A stretch of DNA of 64,000 bases, taken from contig NZ_VLKU01000006.1 in the NCBI RefSeq assembly GCF_007830335.1, positions 215,113 to 279,112 of the forward strand, given 5' to 3'. The stretch comes from Paracoccus sulfuroxidans. GTDB taxonomy: Bacteria; Pseudomonadota; Alphaproteobacteria; Rhodobacterales; Rhodobacteraceae. The position numbers and the translations under genes are program-made. The notes beneath the pieces were generated by a model, which saw only the letters and a list, made by a program, of their open reading frames with translations, was not told the origin of the DNA and did no database searches. Shown one piece after another: positions 23,659 through 33,143 of the stretch. Position 1 is the stretch's first letter. Every line of letters starts with the position of its first letter.

Positions 23659-25788
23659 ATGTCACTTCGCTCCGTTTCGCCGCGCCTTGCCACAGCCCTG
23701 CTGTGCGGCACCTTCCTGACCTCGGCCCCCGTTCTGGCGCAAGAGCCGGTGGTGCTGGACGAGGTCGTCATCACAGCGCAATCGCCCATCGGGTCCGGCG
23801 TTGGCTATGTGGCCAGCCAGACCGCGACCGGTTTCAAGGCGGGCATCCCGCTGACGGAACTTCCGCAATCGGTTTCGGTCGTCACCGAGAAGGAGTTGCA
23901 GGACCGCAAGCCGCAGCAAGTTCAGGACGCGCTGGCCTATGTGCCGGGCGTCACCTCGGGGATCTGGGGCGTCGATGACCGCTTCGACCAGTTCCTGATC
24001 CGCGGCTTCGACCTTGGCACCTATGGCATCTATCGCGACGGGCTGTCGTCGAAGGCGCAGAACTTCACCGGCTTCAAGATCGAGCGCTATATGGTCCAGC
24101 GCATCGACGTGCTGCGCGGGCCAAGCTCGGTCGTTTATGGCTCGAATGACGCGGCGGGGATGATCAACGTCATCAGCAAGCGCCCCACTTTCGAGAAGTT
24201 CGCCGAAGGGCAGCTGACCTATGGCTCGCATGACACGGCCTCGATCGGGGTGGATATGGGCGGGGCGCTGGACAGCGCCAAGACGCTGGCATGGCGCGTG
24301 ACCGCGCTGAAACGCGACGGCGCGAACGCGACCCATGGCAGCGAGAATGACCGCGATCTGGTGGCCCTTGGCCTGACATGGGAGCCGACCGACCGCACCT
24401 CGGTCACCTTCCTTGGGCATTACCAGAAGGATCGGCTGACCCCCAACGCCTTCGAACCCGTCGCGGGCGAGGATTACCCCGCGCGCTTCGGCGATCTGCC
24501 TTACGGCTTTGCGCGCAGCCAGCACGATTTCAACCGCTTCGCGACCGAGCAATACAGCTTCGGCTGGCAGGCCCGGCACGATCTGACCGATCAGATCACC
24601 CTGCGCCAGAACTATCGCCACGCCCGGCAGAAGACCGATTATCGCCACCTCTATTTTAACGGCATGCACGACCCCGATTGGAACCCGACCGAGGATTCCA
24701 TGAACTATGCCGCCTTCGCGGTCGATGAGGTCGCGCGCCATGACGCGATCGACAACCAGCTGGAATATCGCTCGACTTTCGCGAAGGGCGAAAACACCCT
24801 GCTGATTGGTTTCGACCATACCCGGCAGGTGGTCGAAGGCACGGCGGCCTATGACGCGAGCTATCAGATCGACATCCGCGACCCGAGCTTTGATTTCGAC
24901 GTGCCCTATCCGCCGGTCTATTCGAACAGCCGCAAAAAGGTCGTCGAGAAGGGTCTGTATATTCAGGACCACCTGAAGCTGCAGAACGGTCTGTCGGTGA
25001 CGGCGGGCCTTCGCCGCTCTTGGCTGGAGAATGAAAGCCGGAACAATCTGGACGGCTCGGTCGCGCGGCAGAAGGACAGCGCGACGACGGGGCTGATCGG
25101 GCTGACCTATGATCTGGGCAGCGGCTTCATCCCGTATGCCAGCTATACGCAAAGCTTCACCGCGAATATCGGCCAGACCGCCAGCGGCGGCCAGTTCTCG
25201 CCCACCAAGGGCCGTCAGTTTGAGGCGGGTCTGCGCTATGCGCCGACCGACCGCAATCTGATGCTGTCGGCGGCCGTTTTCGAGATCACCAAAACGAACC
25301 TGTTGACGAGTGATCCGGAAAACCCGAACTACTCGATCCAGACCGGCGAGGTTCGCCATCGCGGGCTGGAACTGGAGGCGCGGGGGAACCTGACCGAGCA
25401 GGTCTCGATCATCGCGGGCTATACCTATCTGGACCCGAAGATCACCCGCTCGAACAACGGCGATCAGGGCAACGTCACCCCGCTGGCCCCGCGCCATCAG
25501 GCAAGCATCTGGGCCGATTACGACTTCACCGGCGCGGCTGAGGGCCTGAGCCTTGGCGGTGGCTTGCGCTATGTCGGCAAGACCTGGGGCGATGCCGGGA
25601 ACACGCGGCGGGTGGACGACTATCTGCTGGCCGATCTGTCGGTGCGCTATGAATGGGACGCCTATCAGGCCTCGCTGAACGTGACGAACCTGTTCGACAA
25701 GGACTTTTTCGCGACCTGTGACGCCTCCGTCGGCTGTATCCGCGGGGCAGGGCGTGAGGCCACGCTGACACTGTCGCGCAAGTTCTGA
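23659..25788 (+). CDS. TonB-dependent siderophore receptor
   Basis: 709 residues. Signal peptide (SPRLATALLCGTFLTSAPVLA), a TonB box (DEVVITA) soon after, a plug domain (TELPQSVSVVTEKELQD, IRGFDLGTYGIYRDGL, IDVLRGPSSVVYGSND), then a 22-strand-type barrel ending in aromatic Phe (TLTLSRKF). ASYTQSFTANIGQTASG and LEARGNLTEQVSIIAGYTYLD are typical of ferrichrome/hydroxamate-type receptors. ATG 23659 is chosen over 23626 because the signal peptide starts there. It delivers ferric siderophore to the binding protein encoded just upstream. Confidence 0.93.
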   Translation: MSLRSVSPRLATALLCGTFLTSAPVLAQEPVVLDEVVITAQSPIGSGVGYVASQTATGFKAGIPLTELPQSVSVVTEKELQDRKPQQVQDALAYVPGVTSGIWGVDDRFDQFLIRGFDLGTYGIYRDGLSSKAQNFTGFKIERYMVQRIDVLRGPSSVVYGSNDAAGMINVISKRPTFEKFAEGQLTYGSHDTASIGVDMGGALDSAKTLAWRVTALKRDGANATHGSENDRDLVALGLTWEPTDRTSVTFLGHYQKDRLTPNAFEPVAGEDYPARFGDLPYGFARSQHDFNRFATEQYSFGWQARHDLTDQITLRQNYRHARQKTDYRHLYFNGMHDPDWNPTEDSMNYAAFAVDEVARHDAIDNQLEYRSTFAKGENTLLIGFDHTRQVVEGTAAYDASYQIDIRDPSFDFDVPYPPVYSNSRKKVVEKGLYIQDHLKLQNGLSVTAGLRRSWLENESRNNLDGSVARQKDSATTGLIGLTYDLGSGFIPYASYTQSFTANIGQTASGGQFSPTKGRQFEAGLRYAPTDRNLMLSAAVFEITKTNLLTSDPENPNYSIQTGEVRHRGLELEARGNLTEQVSIIAGYTYLDPKITRSNNGDQGNVTPLAPRHQASIWADYDFTGAAEGLSLGGGLRYVGKTWGDAGNTRRVDDYLLADLSVRYEWDAYQASLNVTNLFDKDFFATCDASVGCIRGAGREATLTLSRKF

Positions 25789-25817
25789 TCGGGAGATCGG
25801 TCTGGAAACAGTCAAAG

Positions 25818-25842
25818 GGCCGCGCGTCATGCGCGGCCTTTT
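25818..25842. terminator. Hairpin terminator between receptor and amidohydrolase genes
   Basis: GGCCGCGC-GTCAT-GCGCGGCC is a perfect 8-bp stem followed by TTTT on the plus strand. On the minus strand a short CTTT follows. It serves the receptor gene (stop 25788) and probably the convergent amidohydrolase (stop 25842). Confidence 0.8.
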
Positions 25843-27551
25843 CAGTTCTGTTGCCCGATCTGTTCGCCCTCATAGACAACCCGACCGCCGCAGATCGTCA
25901 GCGCCACGCCCAAAGCCGGAATCGCGGTCGGAGCGGTCGCCTCGATGTCACCGCCCAGCAGCACCAGATCTGCGGCGAGGCCGGGGCGCAGGGTTCCGGT
26001 GACATGCTCACGGTGGGCGGCCCATGCGCCACCTGCGGTATAGGCGTGAAGCACCTCCATCAGCGGCAGTCGTTCGTCGCGCGCGCCCTGGAAAGGCTGG
26101 CGCGTCAGGGCGGCCGCGATGCCGCGCAGGACCGAGACATCGGTCACCGGCCAGTCGCTGGAAAAGGCAAGCGGCGCGCCAGCCTCGGCCAGACTGCGCC
26201 ATTGATAGGCGTCCGGCCAACGCTCGGGTCGGATATAGGACATGGCGGGTTGCAGCGGGAAATCCATCGCCCCCGGCGCGTGGGGCGGCTGCAGGCTGGC
26301 GGTGATGCCCAAAGCGCCAAGGCGCGGCACATCGGTGGGGTCGATCAGCTCGATATGCTCGATGCGGTGGCGGCTGTCGCGGGGGCCGTTGGCCGTGCGC
26401 GCGGCCTCATAGCCGTCGATCACCTGCCGGACGGCACCGTCTCCGATGGCATGGACGGCGATCTGCAGCCCGCGCCGGTCGATCTCGGTCGCGATCTGGT
26501 CGAAGCGCTCGGCCGGGAACAGCGGCTCGGCGCGATGGCCAGGCTGGTCGGGATAATCCTGCAGCATATAGGCGGTGCGGCTGTCGATCACCCCGTCCAT
26601 GAACATCTTGACGAAGCCCGAACTGACCCAGTCGTCGTGGAAATCCGCCGCCATGGCCGAGGCACGGTCCAGCGCCTCCAACCCCATATGCGGCTTGAAA
26701 TGGAAGGGCACCTTTACCCGCAGTGGCAGGGTCCCTTCGGCCTGCATCTCGGCCAAGAGTTCCAGCGTGTAGCGGTTGCCGTCCATGTTCACGAGGCTGG
26801 TCACCCCATGCGCGGCGCAATGCTGCATCCCCTTCAGCAGTAGCGCCTTGTCGGCGGCGCGCTCGGCCTCGGTGGGGCGGGGCGAGGGCTCTTCGCCGGT
26901 CGCGATGCCCAGATTGATGCGCCCTTCGCCCGCAAAGGCGATCAGCGGGCCGAAGGCTTCGAATTCGCGCAATTCCCCGGTGGCGAACCCGTCCTCGCCC
27001 ATGACGACCTCATGCCCATGCGGCATCGGAGCACCGTGCAGCAGTCCTGCGGCCTTCAGCGCGGCGGTGTTGGCCCAGACCGTGTGCAGGTCGGGCGACA
27101 TCATCGCGATGGGCCGGTCCGCGATCATCGCGTCCAGATCGTGGCGCGAGGCGGGCTTGCCGAGGATGGCGTAATGCGCTTCCTGCGCCATCAGCAGCGG
27201 CATGTCGGGGTTCCGGGCGGCGAAGGCGCGGAAGGCGTCGCCGACCGCCTCGGCCCCGTGCAGATGGCCGATGTGCAGATGCGTTAGATCGGCCCCGCCC
27301 AAGCCCACATGCACATGCCCCTCGAAAAAGCCGGGCAGCAGGGTCTGGCCATTGGCGTCGATGATCCGGGTGTGAGGCCCGGCCAGTGCCGCGATACGGG
27401 CCGCGCTGCCGACTGCGAGGATATGCTCACCCGATATCGACACGGCCTCGGCGCGGGGCTGGTCCGGGTCCATGGTCAGGACGCGGGCATTGGTCAGGAT
27501 CAGATCGGCGGTGGTCCCCGATGCGGGGAGGCGGGAAACCGTGTCGCTCAT
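25842..27551 (-). CDS. Amidohydrolase, YtcJ type
   Basis: 569 residues of the amidohydrolase_3 group. The metal motif HVH is at residues 79-81 (GFFEGHVHVGLGG). Later metal-binding parts are VHAIGDGAVRQVIDGYE, HRIEHIELI and SSDWPVTDVSVLRG. No signal peptide is seen, so it is cytoplasmic, unlike the YtcJ-type protein at 4792. It is a monocistronic gene with its promoter in the 27552-27720 gap, divergent from the acetyltransferase. Likely substrates are N-acyl or imide compounds. Confidence 0.88.
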   Translation of the reverse strand: MSDTVSRLPASGTTADLILTNARVLTMDPDQPRAEAVSISGEHILAVGSAARIAALAGPHTRIIDANGQTLLPGFFEGHVHVGLGGADLTHLHIGHLHGAEAVGDAFRAFAARNPDMPLLMAQEAHYAILGKPASRHDLDAMIADRPIAMMSPDLHTVWANTAALKAAGLLHGAPMPHGHEVVMGEDGFATGELREFEAFGPLIAFAGEGRINLGIATGEEPSPRPTEAERAADKALLLKGMQHCAAHGVTSLVNMDGNRYTLELLAEMQAEGTLPLRVKVPFHFKPHMGLEALDRASAMAADFHDDWVSSGFVKMFMDGVIDSRTAYMLQDYPDQPGHRAEPLFPAERFDQIATEIDRRGLQIAVHAIGDGAVRQVIDGYEAARTANGPRDSRHRIEHIELIDPTDVPRLGALGITASLQPPHAPGAMDFPLQPAMSYIRPERWPDAYQWRSLAEAGAPLAFSSDWPVTDVSVLRGIAAALTRQPFQGARDERLPLMEVLHAYTAGGAWAAHREHVTGTLRPGLAADLVLLGGDIEATAPTAIPALGVALTICGGRVVYEGEQIGQQN

Positions 27552-27720
27552 CTTTCGTCCTCGCGGGGCGTGTTCGGGGTCAAATCACTTGGTAGGCGGC
27601 CCCCGGGTGCCGCGCAAGCCAGACGATTGGAGCGGGGATGCCCCCACCGAAAAGACTGGCGAGCGGGGGCCAAATCGTCGAAAATCGGCGGGCGCGCAGG
27701 GCGCTGACGGGGATCGGAAC

Positions 27721-28305
27721 ATGGCGAATATCATCCGCGAGGCACGGGCGTCGGACGCCCCGCATCTGGTGCGCTTCATCAATATGGCGGCGGATGATCT
27801 GCCGCTGCATTTCTGGCGCAAGACGGTCGGCCCCGAGGGCGACCCCTGGGCGCTGGGGGAAGAGCGTGCGGCACGTGAAACCGGCAGTTTCTCTTACCGC
27901 AACGCCTGGCTGGCCGAGGTGGATGGTGCCGTCGCGGCCTGCCTGCTGGGCTATGCCGCCGAGGAAGAGCCCGGCCCGATCGACCCCGACACGCCACCGC
28001 TGTTCGTGCCCCTGCTGGAGCTTGAGGCGATGGCCCCCGGATCATGGTATCTGAACGTCCTTGCGACCTATGACGCGCATCGCGGTCAGGGTCTGGGCAG
28101 CGCGCTGCTGGCCCATGCCGAGGCGGTCGCCGCGGCTGCCGGTCACGCGACCATCAGCCTGATCGCCGAGGACACGCATCAGGACGCGCTGCGTCTTTAC
28201 CGCGCCAAGGGCTTCCGCGAGATCGCCCGCCGTCCGGTGGTCAAGGAAGACTGGGACGTCGACGCCAGCGAATGGATCCTGTTCACCAAGCCTGTCAGCC
28301 CATGA
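27721..28305 (+). CDS. GNAT-family N-acetyltransferase
   Basis: 194 residues. The acetyl-CoA binding motif A is in WYLNVLATYDAHRGQGLGSALLAHAEAVA (Q/RxxGxG/A as RGQGLGSAL), and motif B follows (LYRAKGFREIARRP). The N-terminal part IREARASDAPHLVRFINMAADDLP is typical of this group. ATG 27721 follows CGGAAC and begins the conserved fold. It overlaps the end of the convergent DAO gene by 11 bp. The substrate is unknown. Confidence 0.88.
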   Translation: MANIIREARASDAPHLVRFINMAADDLPLHFWRKTVGPEGDPWALGEERAARETGSFSYRNAWLAEVDGAVAACLLGYAAEEEPGPIDPDTPPLFVPLLELEAMAPGSWYLNVLATYDAHRGQGLGSALLAHAEAVAAAAGHATISLIAEDTHQDALRLYRAKGFREIARRPVVKEDWDVDASEWILFTKPVSP

Positions 28306-29590
28306 CCGAGAAGCTTGAATCCGCGTTGATCTTGCGCTTGCGGCTGTAGATCCCAAGGTCGATGCGGCGGCCCGTGCGCTCCAGCAGGAAGTCCAGCGGG
28401 CTGGCGTCATGGTCGTGCCCGGCCTCGGTCTTTGCGATCAGATGGGTCATCAGCTTGCCCACGACCGGGGCCATCTTGAACTGGTTCCCCGAGGTGCCGC
28501 AGGCCATGTAAAAGCCGGGCAGGCTGGTCTTGTCATAGATCGGCAGCCAGTCATCCGAGGTGTCGTAAAGCGCGACCAGCCCGCTGGCCTGACCGGGAAT
28601 GCGCATCTCGGGCAGGCGCATCGCGCCGCGCATGACGATGGTGGTCCATTGATCGGTGAAGCGGGTGTCGACCGCGTCGGGATCGTCGATGAACTCATGC
28701 GGATCGCAGGCCGGGTCGGTCGAGCCGACGCAGATCCCCACCGGGTCGGGGCGGGCATAGAACTCGGCATCCAGATCAGCGATGACGATGCCATCGTGGC
28801 GGTAATCCATATTGGCGGGGCCGGGAATATAGGCCACCTCCTGCCGGTTCGGGCGGGTGCGGATGGTCATGTCGCCGGTCACCCCCGCCATGCGGTTCAG
28901 CCCTGCCGACCAGGGCCCGCCCGCGTTCACCACGACATCGGCCTTCAGCACGCGCCCGTCCTCCAGCCGCACGCCGGTGGGGCGGCCGTCGTGGATCTCA
29001 AGCGCGGTGACGGTGCTGCGGAAAAGGTACTGTGCGCCCGCGGCCTGCGCCGCCCATTGCAGGTTCTGCGCGGCCAGCTTCGGGTCGTTCACATAGCCCG
29101 CCTGCTGGAAGAACACCGCGCCGCCGATCTGCTCCTCGCCCGGTTCGCCGAAATCGGGGTCGTCCATGCGCCGCGCCGGGGCATAGGAGCTGAGGTCCGC
29201 GCCCGGCAGGAAGCGGTGGATGCCCTCGGGCGCAAGCCGCTCATAGGTGCCGCCGATCTGGTCCATGATGTCAGTGATCCGGCCCATCGCGGCCCCTTCG
29301 CCGCTGTAAATGACCAGCGAGCCGGTTTCCTTGTAGCTGGCGACCGGGCGATCCTGCGGCAGGCCCACATAGCCCGCCCAGTCGCGCCAATAGCTCCACC
29401 CTTCCAGCGCCATGGCGCAGGTCTCCAGCACCGAATAGTTGATGCGAATGACCGCCGAGGAATTCGAGGTCGAGCCGTATCCCGCCTCGGGGGCTTTGTC
29501 GACGACGGTGACACCCCAGCCCGCCTTGGCCATTTCATAGGCGATGGCGCCGCCGATGATCCCTGCGCCGATGATGATGACCTGCTTCAT
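28295..29590 (-). CDS. FAD-dependent oxidoreductase, DAO family (sarcosine oxidase-like)
   Basis: 431 residues. The FAD-binding motif GAGIIGG follows VIIIG at residues 8-14, with VVDKAPEAGYGSTSNSSAVIR downstream. The C-terminal part has ADVVVNAGGPWSAGLNRMAGV and GFYMACGTSGNQFKMAPVVGKLM, typical of the DAO/SoxB group. ATG 29590 is chosen because AAGGA lies 10 bases upstream; ATG 29599 is an alternative. It probably oxidises an N-methyl or secondary amino acid. It is divergent from a LysR gene and near a Rieske oxygenase. Confidence 0.88.
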   Translation of the reverse strand: MKQVIIIGAGIIGGAIAYEMAKAGWGVTVVDKAPEAGYGSTSNSSAVIRINYSVLETCAMALEGWSYWRDWAGYVGLPQDRPVASYKETGSLVIYSGEGAAMGRITDIMDQIGGTYERLAPEGIHRFLPGADLSSYAPARRMDDPDFGEPGEEQIGGAVFFQQAGYVNDPKLAAQNLQWAAQAAGAQYLFRSTVTALEIHDGRPTGVRLEDGRVLKADVVVNAGGPWSAGLNRMAGVTGDMTIRTRPNRQEVAYIPGPANMDYRHDGIVIADLDAEFYARPDPVGICVGSTDPACDPHEFIDDPDAVDTRFTDQWTTIVMRGAMRLPEMRIPGQASGLVALYDTSDDWLPIYDKTSLPGFYMACGTSGNQFKMAPVVGKLMTHLIAKTEAGHDHDASPLDFLLERTGRRIDLGIYSRKRKINADSSFSVMG

Positions 29591-29750
29591 ATCTGCCATT
29601 TCCTTGCTGCCGGGCCGGGACAGTGCCGCAAGCCGCGTGTTGCCATGTGCTTTCCCGATGCTATAGGCAGGATTTCGGGGCGGGCAATTCAGATCGCCTT
29701 GCGGGTCCGACAGCCCAGCTAAACTAACGACCGGCGAACGGGGCAAGACC

Positions 29751-30680
29751 ATGGCTCAGCTTCCCCCTCTGCGCGCGCTGCAGATCTTCGAAGCCTTTGG
29801 CCGGCTTGGGACCGTGCATGCCACCGCGCAAGAGCTGAACGTGACGCCCGGCGCGGTCAGCCAGCAGCTGCGCCTGCTGGAAGATCACCTTGAGATGGTG
29901 CTGCTGGTCAAGGACGGCCGCCGCGCGGCGCTGACGCCGGTGGCGCGCGGCTATCACGAATTGATCGCGCAGGGGTTCGGGCGGTTCGCGCTGGCGCAGG
30001 ACTATATCGTCGAGCATCGGCTGGCGCAGGAATTGACGATTTCCTGCCTGCCGACGCTGTTGCAGCGCTGGCTCAATCCGCTGCTTCCGGCCTTTCAGCT
30101 GGCCACCAGCGACTCCTCGCTGCGGCTGATCGCGCAGGACCTTGAACCCGATTCGCATATGCTGGAACACACGTTTCGCCTGACTTATGGCGAGGTCGGA
30201 CGGCGATACACCCATTCGCGGGTGCTGTTCACCGATTTCTGCTTTCCCGCCGCCTCGCCCGAGTTCCTAGCCCGCCACCCCGAGGCGCTGACGCCCGAGG
30301 GCTTGGCCCGCCTGCCGCTGATCGGCATCGACTGGGGCGCGCAATACACGACCGAGCCGCATTGGCGCGACTGGTTCCTGTCGCAACTGGCGACCGAGCC
30401 GCCACCCCTGCGCCATGTCGCGGTCTATTCGGCCTCGGGGATGGGGCTCGAGGCGGCGGCGGCGGGGCAGGGGGCGGTGCTGGCGCAATGGTCATTCGCG
30501 CGGGACGATCTGGCAGCGGGTCGATTGGTCAGATTGTCGCAGGATCGTCTGTATCTGCCCGATCCCTACTTTGTCTGCTGGGGTCAGACGACGCTGAATC
30601 AACCGGTTGCACGGCATTTTCTGGATTGGCTGATGCAGATCATCAAACCGATTCGAGAACAGACGCGACAGCAAAACTAA
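29751..30680 (+). CDS. LysR-family transcriptional regulator, GcvA-like
   Basis: 309 residues. The helix-turn-helix region reads LRALQIFEAFGRLGTVHATAQELNVTPGAVSQQLRLLEDHLE, close to GcvA-type regulators of amino-acid metabolism. The effector domain follows (LTISCLPTLLQRWLNPLLPAFQ). It is divergent from the DAO-type oxidase and is followed 80 bp later by the Rieske oxygenase, so it may control both. Confidence 0.92.
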   Translation: MAQLPPLRALQIFEAFGRLGTVHATAQELNVTPGAVSQQLRLLEDHLEMVLLVKDGRRAALTPVARGYHELIAQGFGRFALAQDYIVEHRLAQELTISCLPTLLQRWLNPLLPAFQLATSDSSLRLIAQDLEPDSHMLEHTFRLTYGEVGRRYTHSRVLFTDFCFPAASPEFLARHPEALTPEGLARLPLIGIDWGAQYTTEPHWRDWFLSQLATEPPPLRHVAVYSASGMGLEAAAAGQGAVLAQWSFARDDLAAGRLVRLSQDRLYLPDPYFVCWGQTTLNQPVARHFLDWLMQIIKPIREQTRQQN

Positions 30681-30760
30681 ACATTCAGAAAGTGCTTCTG
30701 CACTTATCCTGACCTGCCTCCGCGCTAAGCTGCCCCAACACAGCTACAAGGGATGCAGCC

Positions 30761-31801
30761 ATGTTTCTGAAGAACGCCTGGTACGTTGCGGCCTGGAGCC
30801 ACGAGGTGACGCAGAGCCTGCAGCAGATCATCGTTCTGGGCGAAAAGATCTGCGTCTTCCGTAACTCTCAGGATGAGGTGATCGCGCTTGAGGACGCCTG
30901 TCCGCATCGCAAGCTGCCGCTGTCCAAGGGCCGGATCAAGGGCGACAACGTCGAATGCGGCTATCACGGGCTGACCTTCGATTGTGCCGGTCAATGCGTC
31001 TGGGCTCCGGGCGGCGGGCGTATCCCCTCGGCGGCGAAAGTGCGGCCCTATCCGGTGCATGAGAAATACGGTCTGGTCTGGATCTGGATGGGCAATGCGG
31101 CCATCGCCGATGCCGACGACATCATCGACATCCCGAATTTCGACAGCCCCGACTGGGGCATCAACCGCGGCGCCGCGATGGAGCTGCAGTGCAACTATCT
31201 GCTGATGTGCGACAACCTGCTGGACCCGACCCATGTGGCCTGGGTGCATGAAAGCAGCTTTGCGCAGGCCGCCACCAAGGATGCGCCGCTGAAGGTCACC
31301 CGCACCGACAATGGCGTCATCGTCCATCGCTGGATGATGAATGTCGAACCCGCGCCCTTCTATGCCAAGATCGTGGAATTCGACGGCAATTGCGACAGGT
31401 TGCAGCATTATGAGGTGCGCTATCCCAGCCATGCGCTGATCCGCGCGGTCTTCACGCCCGCAGGCACCGGCGGCCCCGATGGCACGCTGGACGAAAAAAC
31501 CTTCGTCATGGACAGCTACAACTTCATGACCCCCACGACCGAGACCGAGACGCGCTATTACTGGTTCCAGCTGCGCAACATCCGTCCCGACGATGAAGAG
31601 CTGTCGCAGATGATGTCCGAGGACGTGCGCCACGCCTTCGAGGAAGACCGGGCGGTCCTCAATCAGGTCCAGATCGGGATGAACAGCAAGACCTCGCCCC
31701 ATATCGACCTGTCGATCGACGCGGGCCAGCTGCGCTTCCGTCGCCAGCTTGAGGCGATGATCGTCGAAGAGCGCATGGTCGACGAAAAGATGCAGGCCTG
31801 A
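30761..31801 (+). CDS. Rieske non-haem iron oxygenase, VanA-like
   Basis: 346 residues. The Rieske [2Fe-2S] site is Cys47-x-His49 and Cys66-x2-His69. The mononuclear iron site is Asp155-x2-His158-x4-His163 (NLLDPTHVAWVHESSF). Length and sequence fit the vanillate O-demethylase oxygenase group, which removes O- or N-methyl groups from small compounds. The ferredoxin-reductase gene starts 2 bases after its stop, so the two proteins form a two-component oxygenase. The substrate is not given by the sequence. Confidence 0.92.
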   Translation: MFLKNAWYVAAWSHEVTQSLQQIIVLGEKICVFRNSQDEVIALEDACPHRKLPLSKGRIKGDNVECGYHGLTFDCAGQCVWAPGGGRIPSAAKVRPYPVHEKYGLVWIWMGNAAIADADDIIDIPNFDSPDWGINRGAAMELQCNYLLMCDNLLDPTHVAWVHESSFAQAATKDAPLKVTRTDNGVIVHRWMMNVEPAPFYAKIVEFDGNCDRLQHYEVRYPSHALIRAVFTPAGTGGPDGTLDEKTFVMDSYNFMTPTTETETRYYWFQLRNIRPDDEELSQMMSEDVRHAFEEDRAVLNQVQIGMNSKTSPHIDLSIDAGQLRFRRQLEAMIVEERMVDEKMQA

Positions 31802-31803
31802 GG

Positions 31804-32958
31804 ATGGCGACGGGTTTTCGCCGGTTCCGTGTGGCGCAGAAACTGCCGGAAAGCAGCAATATCACCTCGTTCCATCTGGCGCCCGAGGATGGCGGCCCGC
31901 TGTGGGACATGCGCCCGGGCCAGTATCTGACGCTGCGCATTCCGGGGCCGGATGGCCCGGTTCTGCGGACCTATTCGCTGTCGGCGCTGGCCGAGGGGCA
32001 GGCGGCCCACCGCATCAGCGTCAAACGCGAGGAACAGGGCATCGGCTCGGGCTGGCTGCACGACCATCTTGCCGAGGGCGATGTGGTCGAGATTGCCGCG
32101 CCGCGCGGCAGCTTCGTTCTGGATGAGGCCAGCCCGCGCCCGGTCCTGCTTTTGGCGGGCGGGGTGGGGCTGACGCCGCTGCTGGCGATGCTGCACCGGC
32201 TGGCCCAAACGCAGCGCCGCGTCTGGTTCGTCCATGCGGTCGAGAACGGCGATGTGCATGCGCTGGCGGATGAGGCGGCGGCACTGGCCGCCGGGGCCGA
32301 AGGGCGCATCACCCTGCGCCATGTCTATCGCAACCCCAGCCAGCAGGACCGTGCTTCAGGGCGTTTCCATGCCGAGGGCGTCATCGACCGCGCCCTGCTG
32401 CAATCGCTGCTGCCGCTGGATGATTACGACGTCTATCTGTGCGGCCCGACGCCCTTCATGGTCGCCATGTGGCAGCTGCTGACAGGTCTTGGCATAGCAC
32501 CCGCCCGCATCGCCTATGAGTTCTTCGGCAAGGGCGGATCGCTTGCGGCGCTGGCGGCCACGCCCGTCGCGCCTGCGGTCGATCGCCGGATGCCTGTGCA
32601 TGCGCCGAAGTCTCTGGCCCGGCTCGACTTCCTGACCGATCCCGATGCCCGGGCCTTGCCCGAACGGATCGCCAGTGCCGCCCCCGTGACGGTGATCGGC
32701 GACGCGGCCGAGGTGGTGTTCCGCCGCTCGGGCGTGACCGTGCCATGGAATGACGCCAGCGCCTCGATTCTCGAGCTTGCCGAGGCGGCGGGACTGGACC
32801 CGGCCTTCAGCTGCCGCGAGGGGATTTGCAGCACCTGCCGCTGCGCCATCGCCGAGGGCGCGGTCGAATATACCTCGGACCCGCTGGATCCGCCGCCACC
32901 GGGTCAGGTGCTGATCTGCTGCTCTCGCCCCTCCGGGCGCATCGTGTTGGATCTATAG
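31804..32958 (+). CDS. Ferredoxin-NAD(P)H reductase with C-terminal [2Fe-2S] domain
   Basis: 384 residues. The FAD motif is RTYSLS near residue 57, the NAD region is LLLAGGVGLTPLLAML near residue 120, and YLCGPTPFM follows. The C-terminal plant-type ferredoxin has CREGICSTCRCAIAEG and a final Cys in LICCSRPSG. An insert of about 60 residues rich in Ala and Pro separates the reductase from the ferredoxin part. It feeds electrons to the Rieske oxygenase encoded 2 bp upstream. Confidence 0.92.
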   Translation: MATGFRRFRVAQKLPESSNITSFHLAPEDGGPLWDMRPGQYLTLRIPGPDGPVLRTYSLSALAEGQAAHRISVKREEQGIGSGWLHDHLAEGDVVEIAAPRGSFVLDEASPRPVLLLAGGVGLTPLLAMLHRLAQTQRRVWFVHAVENGDVHALADEAAALAAGAEGRITLRHVYRNPSQQDRASGRFHAEGVIDRALLQSLLPLDDYDVYLCGPTPFMVAMWQLLTGLGIAPARIAYEFFGKGGSLAALAATPVAPAVDRRMPVHAPKSLARLDFLTDPDARALPERIASAAPVTVIGDAAEVVFRRSGVTVPWNDASASILELAEAAGLDPAFSCREGICSTCRCAIAEGAVEYTSDPLDPPPPGQVLICCSRPSGRIVLDL

Positions 32959-33143
32959 GGAAATAACAGCCAAGGCGGCAGAGGAGGCGTCCTTCCCTGC
33001 CGGTTCGTCGATCAGGAAGACATCCGGGAAATGGTCTTATTGCTGAAAATAAGTCTATACATAATCAAGAATCCCGGTAGATTTCCGTGACACGAATACG
33101 GCGCGAAGCCGTCCTGCAGCCACAGCAGAAGGGAAGCAATCCC

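Noticed and set aside
23662..25830. 722-codon minus-strand frame opposite the TonB receptor
   Set aside because: A mirror of the receptor gene. It lacks any motif and its codon use is shifted.
33001..33143. Upstream extension of the peptidase-ATPase gene to 33087
   Set aside because: The added residues are polar, lack similarity to the M14 domain, and ATG 33144 has the better ribosome binding site.
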